Part shown: positions 23,659 to 32,749 of the stretch, piece by piece | Layout of the letters: every line of letters starts with the position of its first letter | Position numbering within the stretch: the stretch's first letter is position 1 | Assembly (NCBI RefSeq): GCF_030406325.1 | Contig: NZ_JAUEQY010000014.1 | Span: 186,001 to 250,000 of the forward strand | Length of the DNA stretch: 64,000 bases | Origin: Actinomadura sp. DC4 | Lineage (GTDB): Bacteria > Actinomycetota > Actinomycetes > Streptosporangiales > Streptosporangiaceae | Reading direction: 5' to 3' | Notes under the pieces: generated by a model | What the model saw: the letters and a program-made list of their open reading frames with translations, nothing else | Told to the model about the DNA's origin: nothing | The model's database searches: none | Program-made: the position numbers and the translations under genes

Positions 23659-25062
23659 TCAGCGCAGGCTGTGGACGTAGGTGCCGATGGCGGCGCTCAC
23701 ACGGTCGATATCGGCGGAGGGGATGGACGTGCCGGTCGACTGGAGGATGAAGAAATAGGTGAGGGCCGCGGTGCAGATGTCGGCCTGCGCGCGCGGGAGT
23801 GTGCAGGTGATTCCTCGGGGATCGGCGTCCCCGTCGGCGACACGCAGCGTCGTGAGCGTCGCGCTGATGCGGTTCGCCGACGGCGGAGCGCCGCCCGTCG
23901 CCACATGGAAGTTCGGCGTAGTGGTCGGGATGGTCTTATGGGCGTCGTCGTAGACGCGCGCGCATTCCGGAAAGCCGCCGATCTTCTTGAGCTCAGGCGC
24001 GTCCTTGGCGAAGGCGCTGCACGCGATCCCCATCCTGACCCCGAAGCTGCTGACGTAGTAGGACGCCATGACTCCCGGGCCGCCCTCGCGGCCCACCACG
24101 GCGTTCATCCTCGCGGAGAGTCCGAGAATGACGTTGTCGCAGGAGAGACCGGCCGGCCCGATGAGATATTGCGGGGTTCCGTAGATCCCCACCCCGTAGA
24201 CCTGGGCGCCCGTGGGAAGCGTCACCTGACGCGGCAGGCGCACGGCGGAGGGCGCGGGGCTCGGCCTTTCGGCGATCGGTGCCTTCGTCGTGCACGCCTT
24301 CGCGGTGACGATCTGGGGTGGGAGGTCGACCTTTCCGGCCGAGCCGGGGGTGGGGGCGGTGAACTTCTTGAGCGTCACCGTGAGGTCCTGCGGACTCTGG
24401 GCGAACGCCGGAGCGCTGTCGCCGCCGGCCGCGGCGGTCTGGCGGAGAGCGGCCTGGTCACGGTCGGGGATCTTGTAACCGACGAAGCGGAACCGCAGAC
24501 TCACCCCGGCGGCGCGGGCGCGTGCCTTGATGGCCGCGCGCAGGCGGGCCGGGTCGGTGGCGCAGGCGTCGGCGCCGTGGCTGGTCACGACGACGATGCG
24601 GTTCTCCTTGCGGCCGCGGAACGGGTAGTGGCCGGAGAAGTCGTGGATCGCCGCGAGGATTCCGTCGTTCAGGGTGGCCTGGCCGTGGGGGGCGAGTTCG
24701 CGGACGGCACGGCCGATCCGCCGCCGGTTCCCCGTACCGCTGCCCACGACCTGTCGCGTGTCGGCCTTGTCGCCGCACGTGCCGCCGAAACGGCGCAGCG
24801 CGAGCGCCTCGCCGTCTCCCACGTTGGCCGCCACGCCGGCGAGCGAGGTCCTTAGGGCGCTGAAGTCGGCCGGGTCGGTGACCGAGGCGTCCACCAGGAA
24901 CGTGGTGCGGTAGTCAGGTTCGGAACGGGCGACGAGGAAGACGGTCGCCCCGGCGGCGACCAGCACGGCCAGGACCACTGCCACGATCACCCAGCGGCGG
25001 CGCGAACGCGGCCGGACGGTTTCGGATAACGCATGCCCCGTCATGGGCCCATCATTGTTCAT
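23659..25062 (-). CDS. Membrane-anchored protein with VWA-like (MIDAS) domain
   Basis: The 467 residues start with a short cytoplasmic segment and a basic cluster (RPRSRRR) before one transmembrane helix (about 24-46). An extracytoplasmic domain follows that begins TTFLVDASVTDPADF. DASVT fits a DxSxT metal-ion-dependent adhesion site of von Willebrand A domains, and ENRIVVVTSHGADACAT fits the next VWA strand. The C-terminal ~200 residues, with several cysteines, are unrecognised. Ligand binding or adhesion at the cell surface is plausible. The start is uncertain (ATG 25062 or 25044; neither has a strong ribosome site). Confidence 0.65.
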   Translation of the reverse strand: MNNDGPMTGHALSETVRPRSRRRWVIVAVVLAVLVAAGATVFLVARSEPDYRTTFLVDASVTDPADFSALRTSLAGVAANVGDGEALALRRFGGTCGDKADTRQVVGSGTGNRRRIGRAVRELAPHGQATLNDGILAAIHDFSGHYPFRGRKENRIVVVTSHGADACATDPARLRAAIKARARAAGVSLRFRFVGYKIPDRDQAALRQTAAAGGDSAPAFAQSPQDLTVTLKKFTAPTPGSAGKVDLPPQIVTAKACTTKAPIAERPSPAPSAVRLPRQVTLPTGAQVYGVGIYGTPQYLIGPAGLSCDNVILGLSARMNAVVGREGGPGVMASYYVSSFGVRMGIACSAFAKDAPELKKIGGFPECARVYDDAHKTIPTTTPNFHVATGGAPPSANRISATLTTLRVADGDADPRGITCTLPRAQADICTAALTYFFILQSTGTSIPSADIDRVSAAIGTYVHSLR

Positions 25063-25222
25063 CAGCGCTGAGTCACGAATGGTGATCAACGTATTACAAA
25101 TGTCGAGGCCTGGCCGAAAGCGGACGTGCCCCGGAACGCCGCCGGCAGCCGCTCTCGTACGACCGAGGTTTCTTTGAGATCTTGGTCTGAGCGCTCGAAA
25201 TCCCACTGGAGGTGGAACCACG

Positions 25223-25786
25223 GTGCCCTTTCTTCCCTCGCTTCCCGAGAACGCCGTCGTCCTGGACGTGATGAAGGCCTTTCCCGAGTCCTCCAAGCCT
25301 CTGATCGACTATCACGAGGTGGTCCTTCGCGGCCCGTCCGCGCTGTCCGTCGGCGAGCGGGAGCTGATCGCGGCGTTCGTTTCCGGGCTGAACGCCTGCC
25401 GCTACTGCCGCGGCGTTCACGAGGCGGTCGCCAAGGAGTTCGGCGTCGAGGAGGGCGTGCTGGCCGCGCTGCTGGACGACGTCGAGACCTCGCCCGTACG
25501 GGCCGAGTTCAAGCCGCTGTTCGCCTACGTCCGCAAGCTCACCCTGACCCCCAGTGCGATGGCCCCCGAGGACGCCGCCGCGGTCTTCGCGGCGGGATGG
25601 GAGGAACAGACCCTCTACGACGCGGTCTCGGTGTGCGCCCTGTTCAACTTCATGAACCGCCTGGTCGAGGGCTTGGGAGTCAAGGCGGCCGACGACTCTT
25701 ACTTCGCCGTCGCCGCCAAGCGGCTGTCCTCCGGCGCCGACTACTCCGGCTACCGGGGACTCATCGCACACGACCACGACGCCTGA
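25223..25786 (+). CDS. AhpD-like / carboxymuconolactone decarboxylase-family peroxidase-related protein
   Basis: This 187-residue all-alpha protein has the redox motif NACRYCRGVH (Cys59, Cys62, His66), characteristic of AhpD-like peroxidase-related proteins. The helical context ELIAAFVSGLNAC and FNFMNRLVEGLGV is also typical. It likely reduces peroxides or serves as a disulfide partner, probably as an oligomer in the cytoplasm. The GTG start has an excellent GGAGGTGG site. It is divergent from the MIDAS membrane protein. Confidence 0.9.
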   Translation: MPFLPSLPENAVVLDVMKAFPESSKPLIDYHEVVLRGPSALSVGERELIAAFVSGLNACRYCRGVHEAVAKEFGVEEGVLAALLDDVETSPVRAEFKPLFAYVRKLTLTPSAMAPEDAAAVFAAGWEEQTLYDAVSVCALFNFMNRLVEGLGVKAADDSYFAVAAKRLSSGADYSGYRGLIAHDHDA

Positions 25787-26064
25787 GCCGTCCGGAGCGA
25801 CACCGGCCGCGGGACGGGAGGTCGCGCCCCGGGGCCATCCCTCGATGAACTGGTAGTAGCCGACGATGCGGCCGCTCGGCGGCCCGCCGGACCTCCCCTC
25901 GGTCGTGGCCAGGGGAACGACTGTGCCGGGCCGGGTCTCCGTACGGTGATTCCCCGCAGGGAATCGCCGCACAGGATGGGTACAACCCCATAACCGAAAC
26001 GTCGCCGGCGTGGGACGTGCGATTAATCTCGGCGAAGAGCAGGGCGTCTTTCCGGGGAGAACCC

Positions 26065-27282
26065 ATGGTGCACAGGATGGACCCGACCGGCGGCAGCCCG
26101 CATGCCGACAACGTGCGTCTGCTCGCGCAAGGGGCCGTCGCCCCCGTGGTGCTGCCCGGCGAGGTCGCGGGCATGGCCGTTCTCGGGCACGACGCGCTCA
26201 AGGAGTTCCTCTCCCACCCCGACGTCGCCAAGAACGCCCGGCACTTCACCGCTCTGCGTGAGGGGCGGATCGCGACCGGCTGGCCCCTGCTGATGTTCGC
26301 CACCGTACGGGGGATGACCACGGCCGACGGCGACGACCACCGGCGGCTGCGGTCGCTGGTCAGCAAGGCGTTCACGGCCCGGCGGGTCGAGGGGTTGCGC
26401 GCGCGGATCGAGGCGTTGACGGCCGGCCTGCTCGACCGCCTAGAGGGGGAGGGCGACGTCGTCGACCTGTGCCGGCACTTCGCGATGCCGCTGCCGATCG
26501 GGGTCATCAGCGAGTTGCTCGGCGTCGACCCGGAGTACCGCGAGGCGCTGCACCACCTGTCCAACCAGGTCGTGGCCACGGACCTCGCCGCGGAGGAGGT
26601 CGTGGCGGCCAACGAGGAGCTGGTCGCCCTCCTGGCCACGATCGCCGCCGCCCGCGCCGAGCGGCCCGGGGACGACCTGACGAGCGTGCTGATCGCCGCC
26701 CGCGACGAGGACGGCGACCGGCTCGGCCCCGAGGAGCTCATCGGCACCCTGATGCTGATGATCATCGCCGGGCACGAGACCACGCTGGCGCTGATCATCA
26801 ACGCGGTCCGCGCGCTGTGCGGCCACCGGGAGCAGCTCGACCTGGTCAGGACGGGCGCGGCGACCTGGTCCGACGTGGTGGAGGAGACGTTGCGCTGGGA
26901 CGCGCCCGTCAGCTACTTCCCCTTCCGCTATCCGACCCGCGACCTGACGATCGGCGACACTGTGATCCCCGAGGGCACGCCCGTGCTGGCGGGCTACTCG
27001 GCCGCCGGACGCGACCCGCTGGCGCACGGCTCGGACGCCGGCCGGTTCGAGGTGACGCGGCCCCGCCGCGCCGGCGCCGCCCGGCACGTGTCCCTCGGCC
27101 ACGGCGCGCACTACTGCCTCGGCGCGCCGCTGGCCCGCCTGGAGGCGACGATCGCGCTGGAACGGCTGTTCGCCCGCTTCCCCGACCTCGACCTCGCGGT
27201 GCCCGAGACCGAACTCCTCAGCCGCTCCAGCTTCGTGGGCAACAGCGTCCGCGCCCTCCCCGTACGGCTGGCTAGGCGATAG
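26065..27282 (+). CDS. Cytochrome P450
   Basis: This soluble P450 of 405 residues has the I-helix oxygen motif IAGHETT, the K-helix ETLRW (ExxR), and the heme-thiolate loop HVSLGHGAHYCLGAPLARLE with Cys351. The first loop residue is Leu instead of the usual Phe (LGHGxHxCLG). It needs a ferredoxin and reductase, and neither lies adjacent. I chose ATG 26065, which has GGGGAGA upstream; an earlier ATG at 26017 is less likely. It ends 11 nt inside the convergent YchJ-like gene. Substrate is unknown. Confidence 0.95.
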   Translation: MVHRMDPTGGSPHADNVRLLAQGAVAPVVLPGEVAGMAVLGHDALKEFLSHPDVAKNARHFTALREGRIATGWPLLMFATVRGMTTADGDDHRRLRSLVSKAFTARRVEGLRARIEALTAGLLDRLEGEGDVVDLCRHFAMPLPIGVISELLGVDPEYREALHHLSNQVVATDLAAEEVVAANEELVALLATIAAARAERPGDDLTSVLIAARDEDGDRLGPEELIGTLMLMIIAGHETTLALIINAVRALCGHREQLDLVRTGAATWSDVVEETLRWDAPVSYFPFRYPTRDLTIGDTVIPEGTPVLAGYSAAGRDPLAHGSDAGRFEVTRPRRAGAARHVSLGHGAHYCLGAPLARLEATIALERLFARFPDLDLAVPETELLSRSSFVGNSVRALPVRLARR

Positions 27283-27655
27283 GCCCGACGTACACCCAGT
27301 CGCCGTCGTGGACGACGAAGCGGCTGTTCTCGTCCATGTGCCCGGGGCGGTTCCGCTCCACGTAGTGGGCGCGGAAGCGTACGGTCCCCTCGGTGTCGAG
27401 GAAGCCTCCGCCGGAGGTCTGGAGGATCTCCAGGCGCTCCCACCGCAGGGTCTCGTCGAGGCCGATCCGCGGCGGCCGCGTCGACGGGTGCCAGGTGCGC
27501 AGGAGGTAGGCCTCGTCGCCCACGCCGAAGGCACTGAACCGCGAGCGCATGAGCCGCTCGGCGGTCGGCGCCTTCGCGTCCCCGCTGTGGAACCGCCCGC
27601 AACACTCCTCGTACGGCGCGGGCAGCCCGCAGACGCAGCTCGGCATGCCCCTCAT
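27272..27655 (-). CDS. YchJ/UPF0225-family protein with SEC-C-type zinc motif
   Basis: The 127 residues begin CVCGLPAPYEECCGRFHSG, a SEC-C-like zinc-binding cluster. The YchJ core follows (PTAERLMRSRFSAFGVGDEAYLLRTWHPSTRP, split at its midpoint, and WERLEILQTSGGGFLDTEG), with an NTF2-like fold. Function is unknown. The start is ambiguous between 27655 and the ATG 9 nt later. It converges with and overlaps the P450 gene by 11 nt at the 3' ends. Confidence 0.9.
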   Translation of the reverse strand: MRGMPSCVCGLPAPYEECCGRFHSGDAKAPTAERLMRSRFSAFGVGDEAYLLRTWHPSTRPPRIGLDETLRWERLEILQTSGGGFLDTEGTVRFRAHYVERNRPGHMDENSRFVVHDGDWVYVGPIA

Positions 27656-27833
27656 TGTGCCCGACGTGGCCGGGCGATCCGCGTCGTCGCTGGTCGGAGC
27701 GGGTTTTAAGTGAGACGGGCATCACACTCGTACGGGGATTCATGCCGGTCAAAGCGCTGTTCAAGCCCTGTGTCGGGAGAAACGGGGACCGACTCCCCGG
27801 TTCCACGGCGATCACGGGGACGGGGGTATCGAT

Positions 27834-28430
27834 GTGAGCACAGTGGACCTGGCGCGCGACTGCGCCGCTCCGTGCCGCAGGGCCGACGCCTCGCGTAACC
27901 ACGAGCGCATCCTGTCCGCGGCCCGCGCCGTCTTCGTCGAGCACGGGGCCGAGGCGCCGCTCGACGAGGTCGCCCGTCGCGCCGGGGTCGGCAACGCCAC
28001 GCTCTATCGCCATTTCGGCGACCGCGAGGACCTCATCCGCCAGGTCGCCACGCACGTGATCGAGCAGGCCGCCGATGAGGCCGAGAGCGCGCTCGCCGAG
28101 GAGCACGACCCGTTCGAGGCGCTCCGGCGCTGCCTGCGGTCCGCCGCCTCCCACGGCATCGGCGCGGTGCATCCGGTCGTACGCGGCCGGTTCGTCAAGG
28201 ACGAGACGTTCTTCGCCGTACGGGAGCGGGCCGTCGCCGCGTTCGAAGAGATCATGCGCCGCGCGCGTGAGAGCGGGCGGCTGCGTGCCGACGTGACCTT
28301 CGACGACGTCTGGGGAATGCTCGCCCGGCTCACCCGGCCCCTGCCGGGCGGCACCGGCTCCGACACCCGCGCCGCCCACTATCTCGAAATCCTCCTGGAC
28401 GGCCTGCGCGCCCCCGTACCGGCCCCCTGA
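27834..28430 (+). CDS. TetR-family transcriptional regulator
   Basis: The 198 residues have an HTH (APLDEVARRAGVGNATLYRHF, GDREDLIRQVA) and a C-terminal domain typical of the SCO1712-like TetR group. The start is GTG. The gene precedes the DHA2-family exporter by 75 nt in the same direction, so it probably represses an operon that includes itself and the exporter, in the usual drug-efflux arrangement. Confidence 0.93.
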   Translation: MSTVDLARDCAAPCRRADASRNHERILSAARAVFVEHGAEAPLDEVARRAGVGNATLYRHFGDREDLIRQVATHVIEQAADEAESALAEEHDPFEALRRCLRSAASHGIGAVHPVVRGRFVKDETFFAVRERAVAAFEEIMRRARESGRLRADVTFDDVWGMLARLTRPLPGGTGSDTRAAHYLEILLDGLRAPVPAP

Positions 28431-28505
28431 ATTCGCCCCTGAATCCTGAACGCCGGCGCTGAACGAAGCGACGAAGTACCACCAACGCTGGAGAGATTTT
28501 CCGTA

Positions 28506-30824
28506 ATGTCGATAACCGCACCGACCGCTCACCGGCACGGAGCCAAGGCCGCACCGCCGGCCGTCTCCCGCCGATGGACGGCACTGTTCTTCATCGCCCT
28601 CGCCCAGCTCATGGTCGTGCTCGACGCGACCATCGTGAACATCGCCCTGCCGTCCGCGCAGCGGGCGCTGGACATCTCCGACGGTAACCGGCAGTGGGTG
28701 ATCACCGCCTACACGCTGGTCTTCGGCGGGCTGCTCCTGTTCGGCGGACGGATCGCCGACCTAGTGGGCCGCAAGCGCACGTTCCTGATCGGCCTGGTCG
28801 GCTTCGCCGGCGCCTCCGCCCTCGGCGGCGCGGCCGTGAACGAGGGCATGCTGCTCGCCGCCCGTGCGCTGCAGGGCGCGTTCGGCGCGCTGCTCGCGCC
28901 CTCGGCGCTCTCGCTCCTGGCCGTGATGTTCACCCAGCCGCGTGAGCGGGCCAAGGCGTTCGGCATCTACGGCGCGATCGCGGGCGGCGGCAGTGCCGTC
29001 GGCCTGATCCTCGGCGGCGTGCTGACGGAGTACCTCAACTGGCGCTGGGCGCTGTACGTGAACGTCCCGATCGCCATCGGCGCCTTCATCGGTGCCGCCG
29101 CGTTCGTGCACGTCACCTTGCCGACGCGCGGCCACCAGCGTGCCCGCCTGGACATTCCCGGCGTCGTCCTCGTCACCGCCGGGCTGGTCTCGCTCGTGTA
29201 CGGCTTCACGCGCGCCGAGTCGGAGGGATGGGGCGAGCGCGGGGTGATCGGCCTGTTCGTCGCCGCCGCTCTGCTGCTCATCGCGTTCGTCGTCGTGGAG
29301 GCCCTGACGCGGGCGCCGCTGCTGCCCCTGCGCGTCGTCCTGAACCGGAACCGCGGCGGCGCCTACCTCGCGGTCGGCCTGGCCGTGATCGCGATGTTCG
29401 GGCTCTTCCTCTTCCTCACGTACTACATGCAGATCGTCAAGGGTTACTCGCCGGTCCGCAGCGGCCTGGCCTTCCTGCCGTTCACGGCGGGCATGATCAC
29501 CGGGTCCACGCAGATCTCGGCGCGCCTGATGCACCGCGTGCCCGCGCGGGTCCTGATGGTGCCCGGGCTGGTCCTGGCCGCCATCGGGATGGCGCTGCTC
29601 ACCCAGCTCTCGGTGCACAGCTCCTTCTTCGCCCTCATCCTGCCCGCCGAACTGCTCATCAGCCTGGGGCTCGGCTCCACGATGATGCCCGCCATGAACC
29701 TGGCCACGACCGGCGTCTCCCCGCAGGACGCGGGCGTGGCGTCCGCGATGGTCAACACCGCGCAGCAGGTCGGCGGCTCGATCGGCACCGCGCTGCTCAA
29801 CACCATCGCCGCGACGGCCACCACGACGTACGTGGTCGCGCACGCCCACGGGCGGCCCACGCGGGAGCTTCTCGCGGTCGGCCAGGTGCACGGCTTCACG
29901 GTCGCGATCGCCTGGGGTGTGGGAATCATCCTGCTGGCCGCGGTCCTCGTCGCCGTGCTCATCAACGGCAAGGAGAAGCAGCGCCCGGCGGCCGAGCCGA
30001 AGGAGTCGCCGCGCGGGATCGCGGCGGAGCCGGCGCCGGAGCCGCTGCCGCTCGCGAGTGGCAGCGCGATCGGCGGCCGCATCCGCGGCGCCGGCGGCAC
30101 CCCGCTCTCCGATGCCGTCATCACGCTGGTCGAGCTCGGCGGACGCCAGCTCGGCCGGGTCACGACGAAGGACGACGGATCCTACGACCTGGGCGTTCCC
30201 GCTCCCGGGTCGTACGTGCTCATCGCGGCGGCCGACGGCCACCAGCCGCAGGCGGCCACGGTCACGGTCGGCGGCGAGCCGCTCTTCTACGAGCTCACGC
30301 TGTCCGGTACGTCCGGCCTGACCGGTGTGGTGCACAGTGCCGTGACCGGCGCCGCGCTCGCCGGCGCGAGGGTCGTCGTGACCGACCTGCGCGGCGAGGT
30401 CGTCGCCTCCGCCGAGACGGACCAGAACGGCCGGTTCGCCATCGAGGACCTGGTGGCCGGTACGGTCACCGTGGTCGCCAGCGCGGACGGCCACCGGCCC
30501 AGCGCGCTTCCGGTCGAGGTGAACGGGCAGGCCACGACGCGGTGCGACGTGGAGCTGCGCGCCGGCGGCCGGGTGCGGGGAACCGTACGCGGCGGCGTGG
30601 AGGACCGGCCGCTGAGTGACGCCCGGGTCGCGCTGGTCAACGCCGCGGGCGACACGGTCGCGGTCACCACGACGAGCTCCGACGGCGGATACACCTTCAC
30701 GGACCTGGACGCCGGGGACTACACGCTGACCGCCAGCGCGTACGAGCCCGCCACGGCCACGATGACCATCGACGGTCCGGACCAGGCCCTGGTCGACCTT
30801 CGCCTCGGCCACGTCGGCGAGTGA
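28506..30824 (+). CDS. DHA2-family (EmrB/QacA-type) MFS exporter fused to three carboxypeptidase-regulatory-like repeats
   Basis: Residues 1 to about 490 form a 14-helix drug:H+ antiporter: motif A-like GGRIADLVGRKRTF, motif C-like GAIAGGGSAVGLILGG, and LDATIVNIALPS in helix 1. After a linker (about 490-515), residues 518-772 hold three beta-sandwich repeats of the CarboxypepD_reg type. Each contains a G-x-V/I-R-G...A-x-V-x-L and D-G-x-Y/F...L-x-A/P-G-x-Y/V-x-L pattern, at about 518-598, 599-683 and 684-772. With 14 helices the tail should face the cytoplasm. It is probably controlled by the TetR gene upstream. Exported substrate is unknown. Confidence 0.92.
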   Translation: MSITAPTAHRHGAKAAPPAVSRRWTALFFIALAQLMVVLDATIVNIALPSAQRALDISDGNRQWVITAYTLVFGGLLLFGGRIADLVGRKRTFLIGLVGFAGASALGGAAVNEGMLLAARALQGAFGALLAPSALSLLAVMFTQPRERAKAFGIYGAIAGGGSAVGLILGGVLTEYLNWRWALYVNVPIAIGAFIGAAAFVHVTLPTRGHQRARLDIPGVVLVTAGLVSLVYGFTRAESEGWGERGVIGLFVAAALLLIAFVVVEALTRAPLLPLRVVLNRNRGGAYLAVGLAVIAMFGLFLFLTYYMQIVKGYSPVRSGLAFLPFTAGMITGSTQISARLMHRVPARVLMVPGLVLAAIGMALLTQLSVHSSFFALILPAELLISLGLGSTMMPAMNLATTGVSPQDAGVASAMVNTAQQVGGSIGTALLNTIAATATTTYVVAHAHGRPTRELLAVGQVHGFTVAIAWGVGIILLAAVLVAVLINGKEKQRPAAEPKESPRGIAAEPAPEPLPLASGSAIGGRIRGAGGTPLSDAVITLVELGGRQLGRVTTKDDGSYDLGVPAPGSYVLIAAADGHQPQAATVTVGGEPLFYELTLSGTSGLTGVVHSAVTGAALAGARVVVTDLRGEVVASAETDQNGRFAIEDLVAGTVTVVASADGHRPSALPVEVNGQATTRCDVELRAGGRVRGTVRGGVEDRPLSDARVALVNAAGDTVAVTTTSSDGGYTFTDLDAGDYTLTASAYEPATATMTIDGPDQALVDLRLGHVGE

Positions 30825-30839
30825 TCGGATAATGGCCGG

Positions 30840-31436
30840 GTGCCGATACTCACTCACCCCGCCATGCCGTCCGGCGGCCTCGCGGGACGCGACCAGCCGG
30901 TTCTGAAGGTGGACGACTTCGTCCTGCGCCCCTGGCGGGCCCAGGACGCGCCCGCCGTCGCCGCCGCCTACTCCGAACCCGCCATCCAGCACTGGCACGC
31001 GCGGTCGATGGATGAGGACGAGGCCCGGACGTGGATCGGCTCATGGCCGGGCCGATGGGCGGAGGAGAGCGGCGCCGGCTGGGCGATGGCCGACGAGTCC
31101 GGGGTGCTCGGACAGATCAGCGTGCGCCGGCTGAACCTCATGGACGGTCTCGGAGAGGTGTCCTACTGGGTGCTGCCCGCCGCGCGCGGCCGCCGCATCG
31201 CGACGCGGGCCCTGTGCACGCTGAGCGAGTGGGTGTTCGACGAGCTCGGCCTGCACCGGTTCGAGCTCGCCCACTCGACGCTGAACGCGGCCTCGTGCGG
31301 GGTGGCGGACAAGGCCGGTTTCGCCTACGAGGGGACGAAACGGAGCGAGATGCTGCACGCCGACGGCTGGCATGACATGCACCTGCACGCCCGGCTGAGT
31401 GGCGACCCGCGCCCGGACGTCCTCGCACCGCGGTGA
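30840..31436 (+). CDS. RimJ/RimL-type GNAT acetyltransferase
   Basis: The 198 residues show the RimJ/RimL layout: FVLRPWRAQDAPAVAAAYSE, GEVSYWVLPAARGRRIATRAL (acetyl-CoA loop), and FELAHSTLNAASCGVADKAGF before the C-terminal strand. Members acetylate ribosomal protein N-termini or small amines. The GTG start is 15 nt after the exporter stop, so cotranscription is likely, but no functional link is evident. Confidence 0.9.
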   Translation: MPILTHPAMPSGGLAGRDQPVLKVDDFVLRPWRAQDAPAVAAAYSEPAIQHWHARSMDEDEARTWIGSWPGRWAEESGAGWAMADESGVLGQISVRRLNLMDGLGEVSYWVLPAARGRRIATRALCTLSEWVFDELGLHRFELAHSTLNAASCGVADKAGFAYEGTKRSEMLHADGWHDMHLHARLSGDPRPDVLAPR

Positions 31437-31599
31437 TGACGATCTTGACACTGACTCCGTCGACCGCCTCCACCCGGCCCGCGAAGTCCCGGTCCCGGCC
31501 CCGGGTCGCCGAATCCGAGGTTCAGCCGCGCGATGTACGGGTCTCCGCTGCGAATTCGAGGTGAAATTCCGAAAAGATCGGTATTGACCGCGATGGTGG

Positions 31600-31638
31600 C
31601 TAGGGGATTTCGGTCTGCACCTCGGGGAAAACCCCTAG
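31600..31638 (-). terminator. Possible terminator of the 31647-32519 membrane protein gene
   Basis: On the minus strand CTAGGGGTTTTCCCC forms a tight GGGG-TTTT-CCCC hairpin just after the stop codon. The larger CTAGGGG...CCCCTAG arms (31600-31606, 31632-31638) could pair as an alternative. No T-run follows, so this is tentative. Confidence 0.35.
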
Positions 31639-31646
31639 GCGAGCCA

Positions 31647-32519
31647 TTACTCGGACTGTTCTTCCCCGGGGGCACTGTCAGGGGTACGGCGGCGGAATAC
31701 GAGGGCCGTGACCGCGGCGATCAGCAGGCAGCCCCCGGCGAGCAGGAGTGTGGCCAGGGCCGCCGACTCGTTCCACAGGAACAGCTCGCGCGGCGGCAGC
31801 CGGTAGAGGATCGCGGTGAGGACCGGGCCCGCCACGGCGGCGGCCACGGACCGGGGCCAGGACCCGGTGCGCCGGGCGGCGAAACCGCCGACGACACCGG
31901 CGAACAGGAGGATCACCACCGCGACCGGCAGCATCGTCGTCACGTGGTAGCCGAGCTCGTCCGGCAGGTCCGGGACCGAGCCGCGCCAGGAGTCGAGGAA
32001 GTCCAGGTCGAGCGGCTCGACCATGCCCGCGTACACCACGGTGTTGGACACGAACCCGGTGAAGGCCAGCGCGGCGGCCCAGAGGAGCCCGGCGTACGCG
32101 GCCAGCCCCCGGCCGACGACCGGTACCAGCACGACGATCGCCGCCCCGACCGCCCCGAACAGGGTTCCGGTGATCACGGCGCGCACGGCCTCGTCGTGCA
32201 GGCCGTCGCCGCTGACGGAGGCCACCAGGGGCCACGTCGCGAGCGTTCCGGCGGCCGCCGCGAGCACGGTCGCCCAGCGGGCCGTCCGGCCGAGCCCGCG
32301 CCGAGCGCCGGCGAGGATGACGGCCAGCGGTACCGCCATCGCGCAGTACCAGGCGACCAGCGTGATCTGGACACCCTGAACACGGTCATCGCCCCCGCCG
32401 AAATCGGCGCCGAGAGTGGTGATGTCCGTGAGTTCCGCCGCGGCGACCTGGGCGAGGCCGAGAACGGCGCCCGCGGCCGCGGCGAGACTGAGAGCGGTGA
32501 CATTGCGCAGGGCGTTCAT
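31647..32519 (-). CDS. Multi-pass membrane protein of unknown function
   Basis: The 290 residues contain about seven to eight hydrophobic helices, short loops and a charged C-terminal tail (FRRRTPDSAPGEEQSE). The N-terminal helix (ALSLAAAAGAVLGLAQVAAA) could be a signal anchor. A loop LDLDFLDSWRGSVPDLPDELG lies between helices. I recognise no family. The gene is divergent from the exported 5'-nucleotidase. Confidence 0.7.
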   Translation of the reverse strand: MNALRNVTALSLAAAAGAVLGLAQVAAAELTDITTLGADFGGGDDRVQGVQITLVAWYCAMAVPLAVILAGARRGLGRTARWATVLAAAAGTLATWPLVASVSGDGLHDEAVRAVITGTLFGAVGAAIVVLVPVVGRGLAAYAGLLWAAALAFTGFVSNTVVYAGMVEPLDLDFLDSWRGSVPDLPDELGYHVTTMLPVAVVILLFAGVVGGFAARRTGSWPRSVAAAVAGPVLTAILYRLPPRELFLWNESAALATLLLAGGCLLIAAVTALVFRRRTPDSAPGEEQSE

Positions 32520-32749
32520 AAAATGAAGGACTTTAACAGCGCTTGGCCTTAATAAATGGCTTTATGTACGGACTAGTTGGTATCTGCTCCCGGCGACCAA
32601 ATCTTGCCGCGGGGACCCGGGCGCACGGACGCAAGACCGGGGAGTGCCAACGATGGGGGGCCGGGATCAGAAGATCTCACCGGTACGCATCCCACCTGCG
32701 GACCTCTATCTTGGCAGCCTCGCCCCCCCTCGGAAGGAACGCGTCCGTC

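Noticed and set aside
25787-26064. Small minus-strand frame containing GRIVGYYQFIEGWPRG
   Set aside because: It is short, has no ribosome site, and continues antisense into the AhpD-like gene. I could not separate it from chance.
28761-30998. A 745-codon minus-strand frame opposite the MFS exporter
   Set aside because: Composition is typical of GC-rich antisense frames (Arg, Gly, Asp, His runs), and the plus strand carries a clear transporter with motifs.
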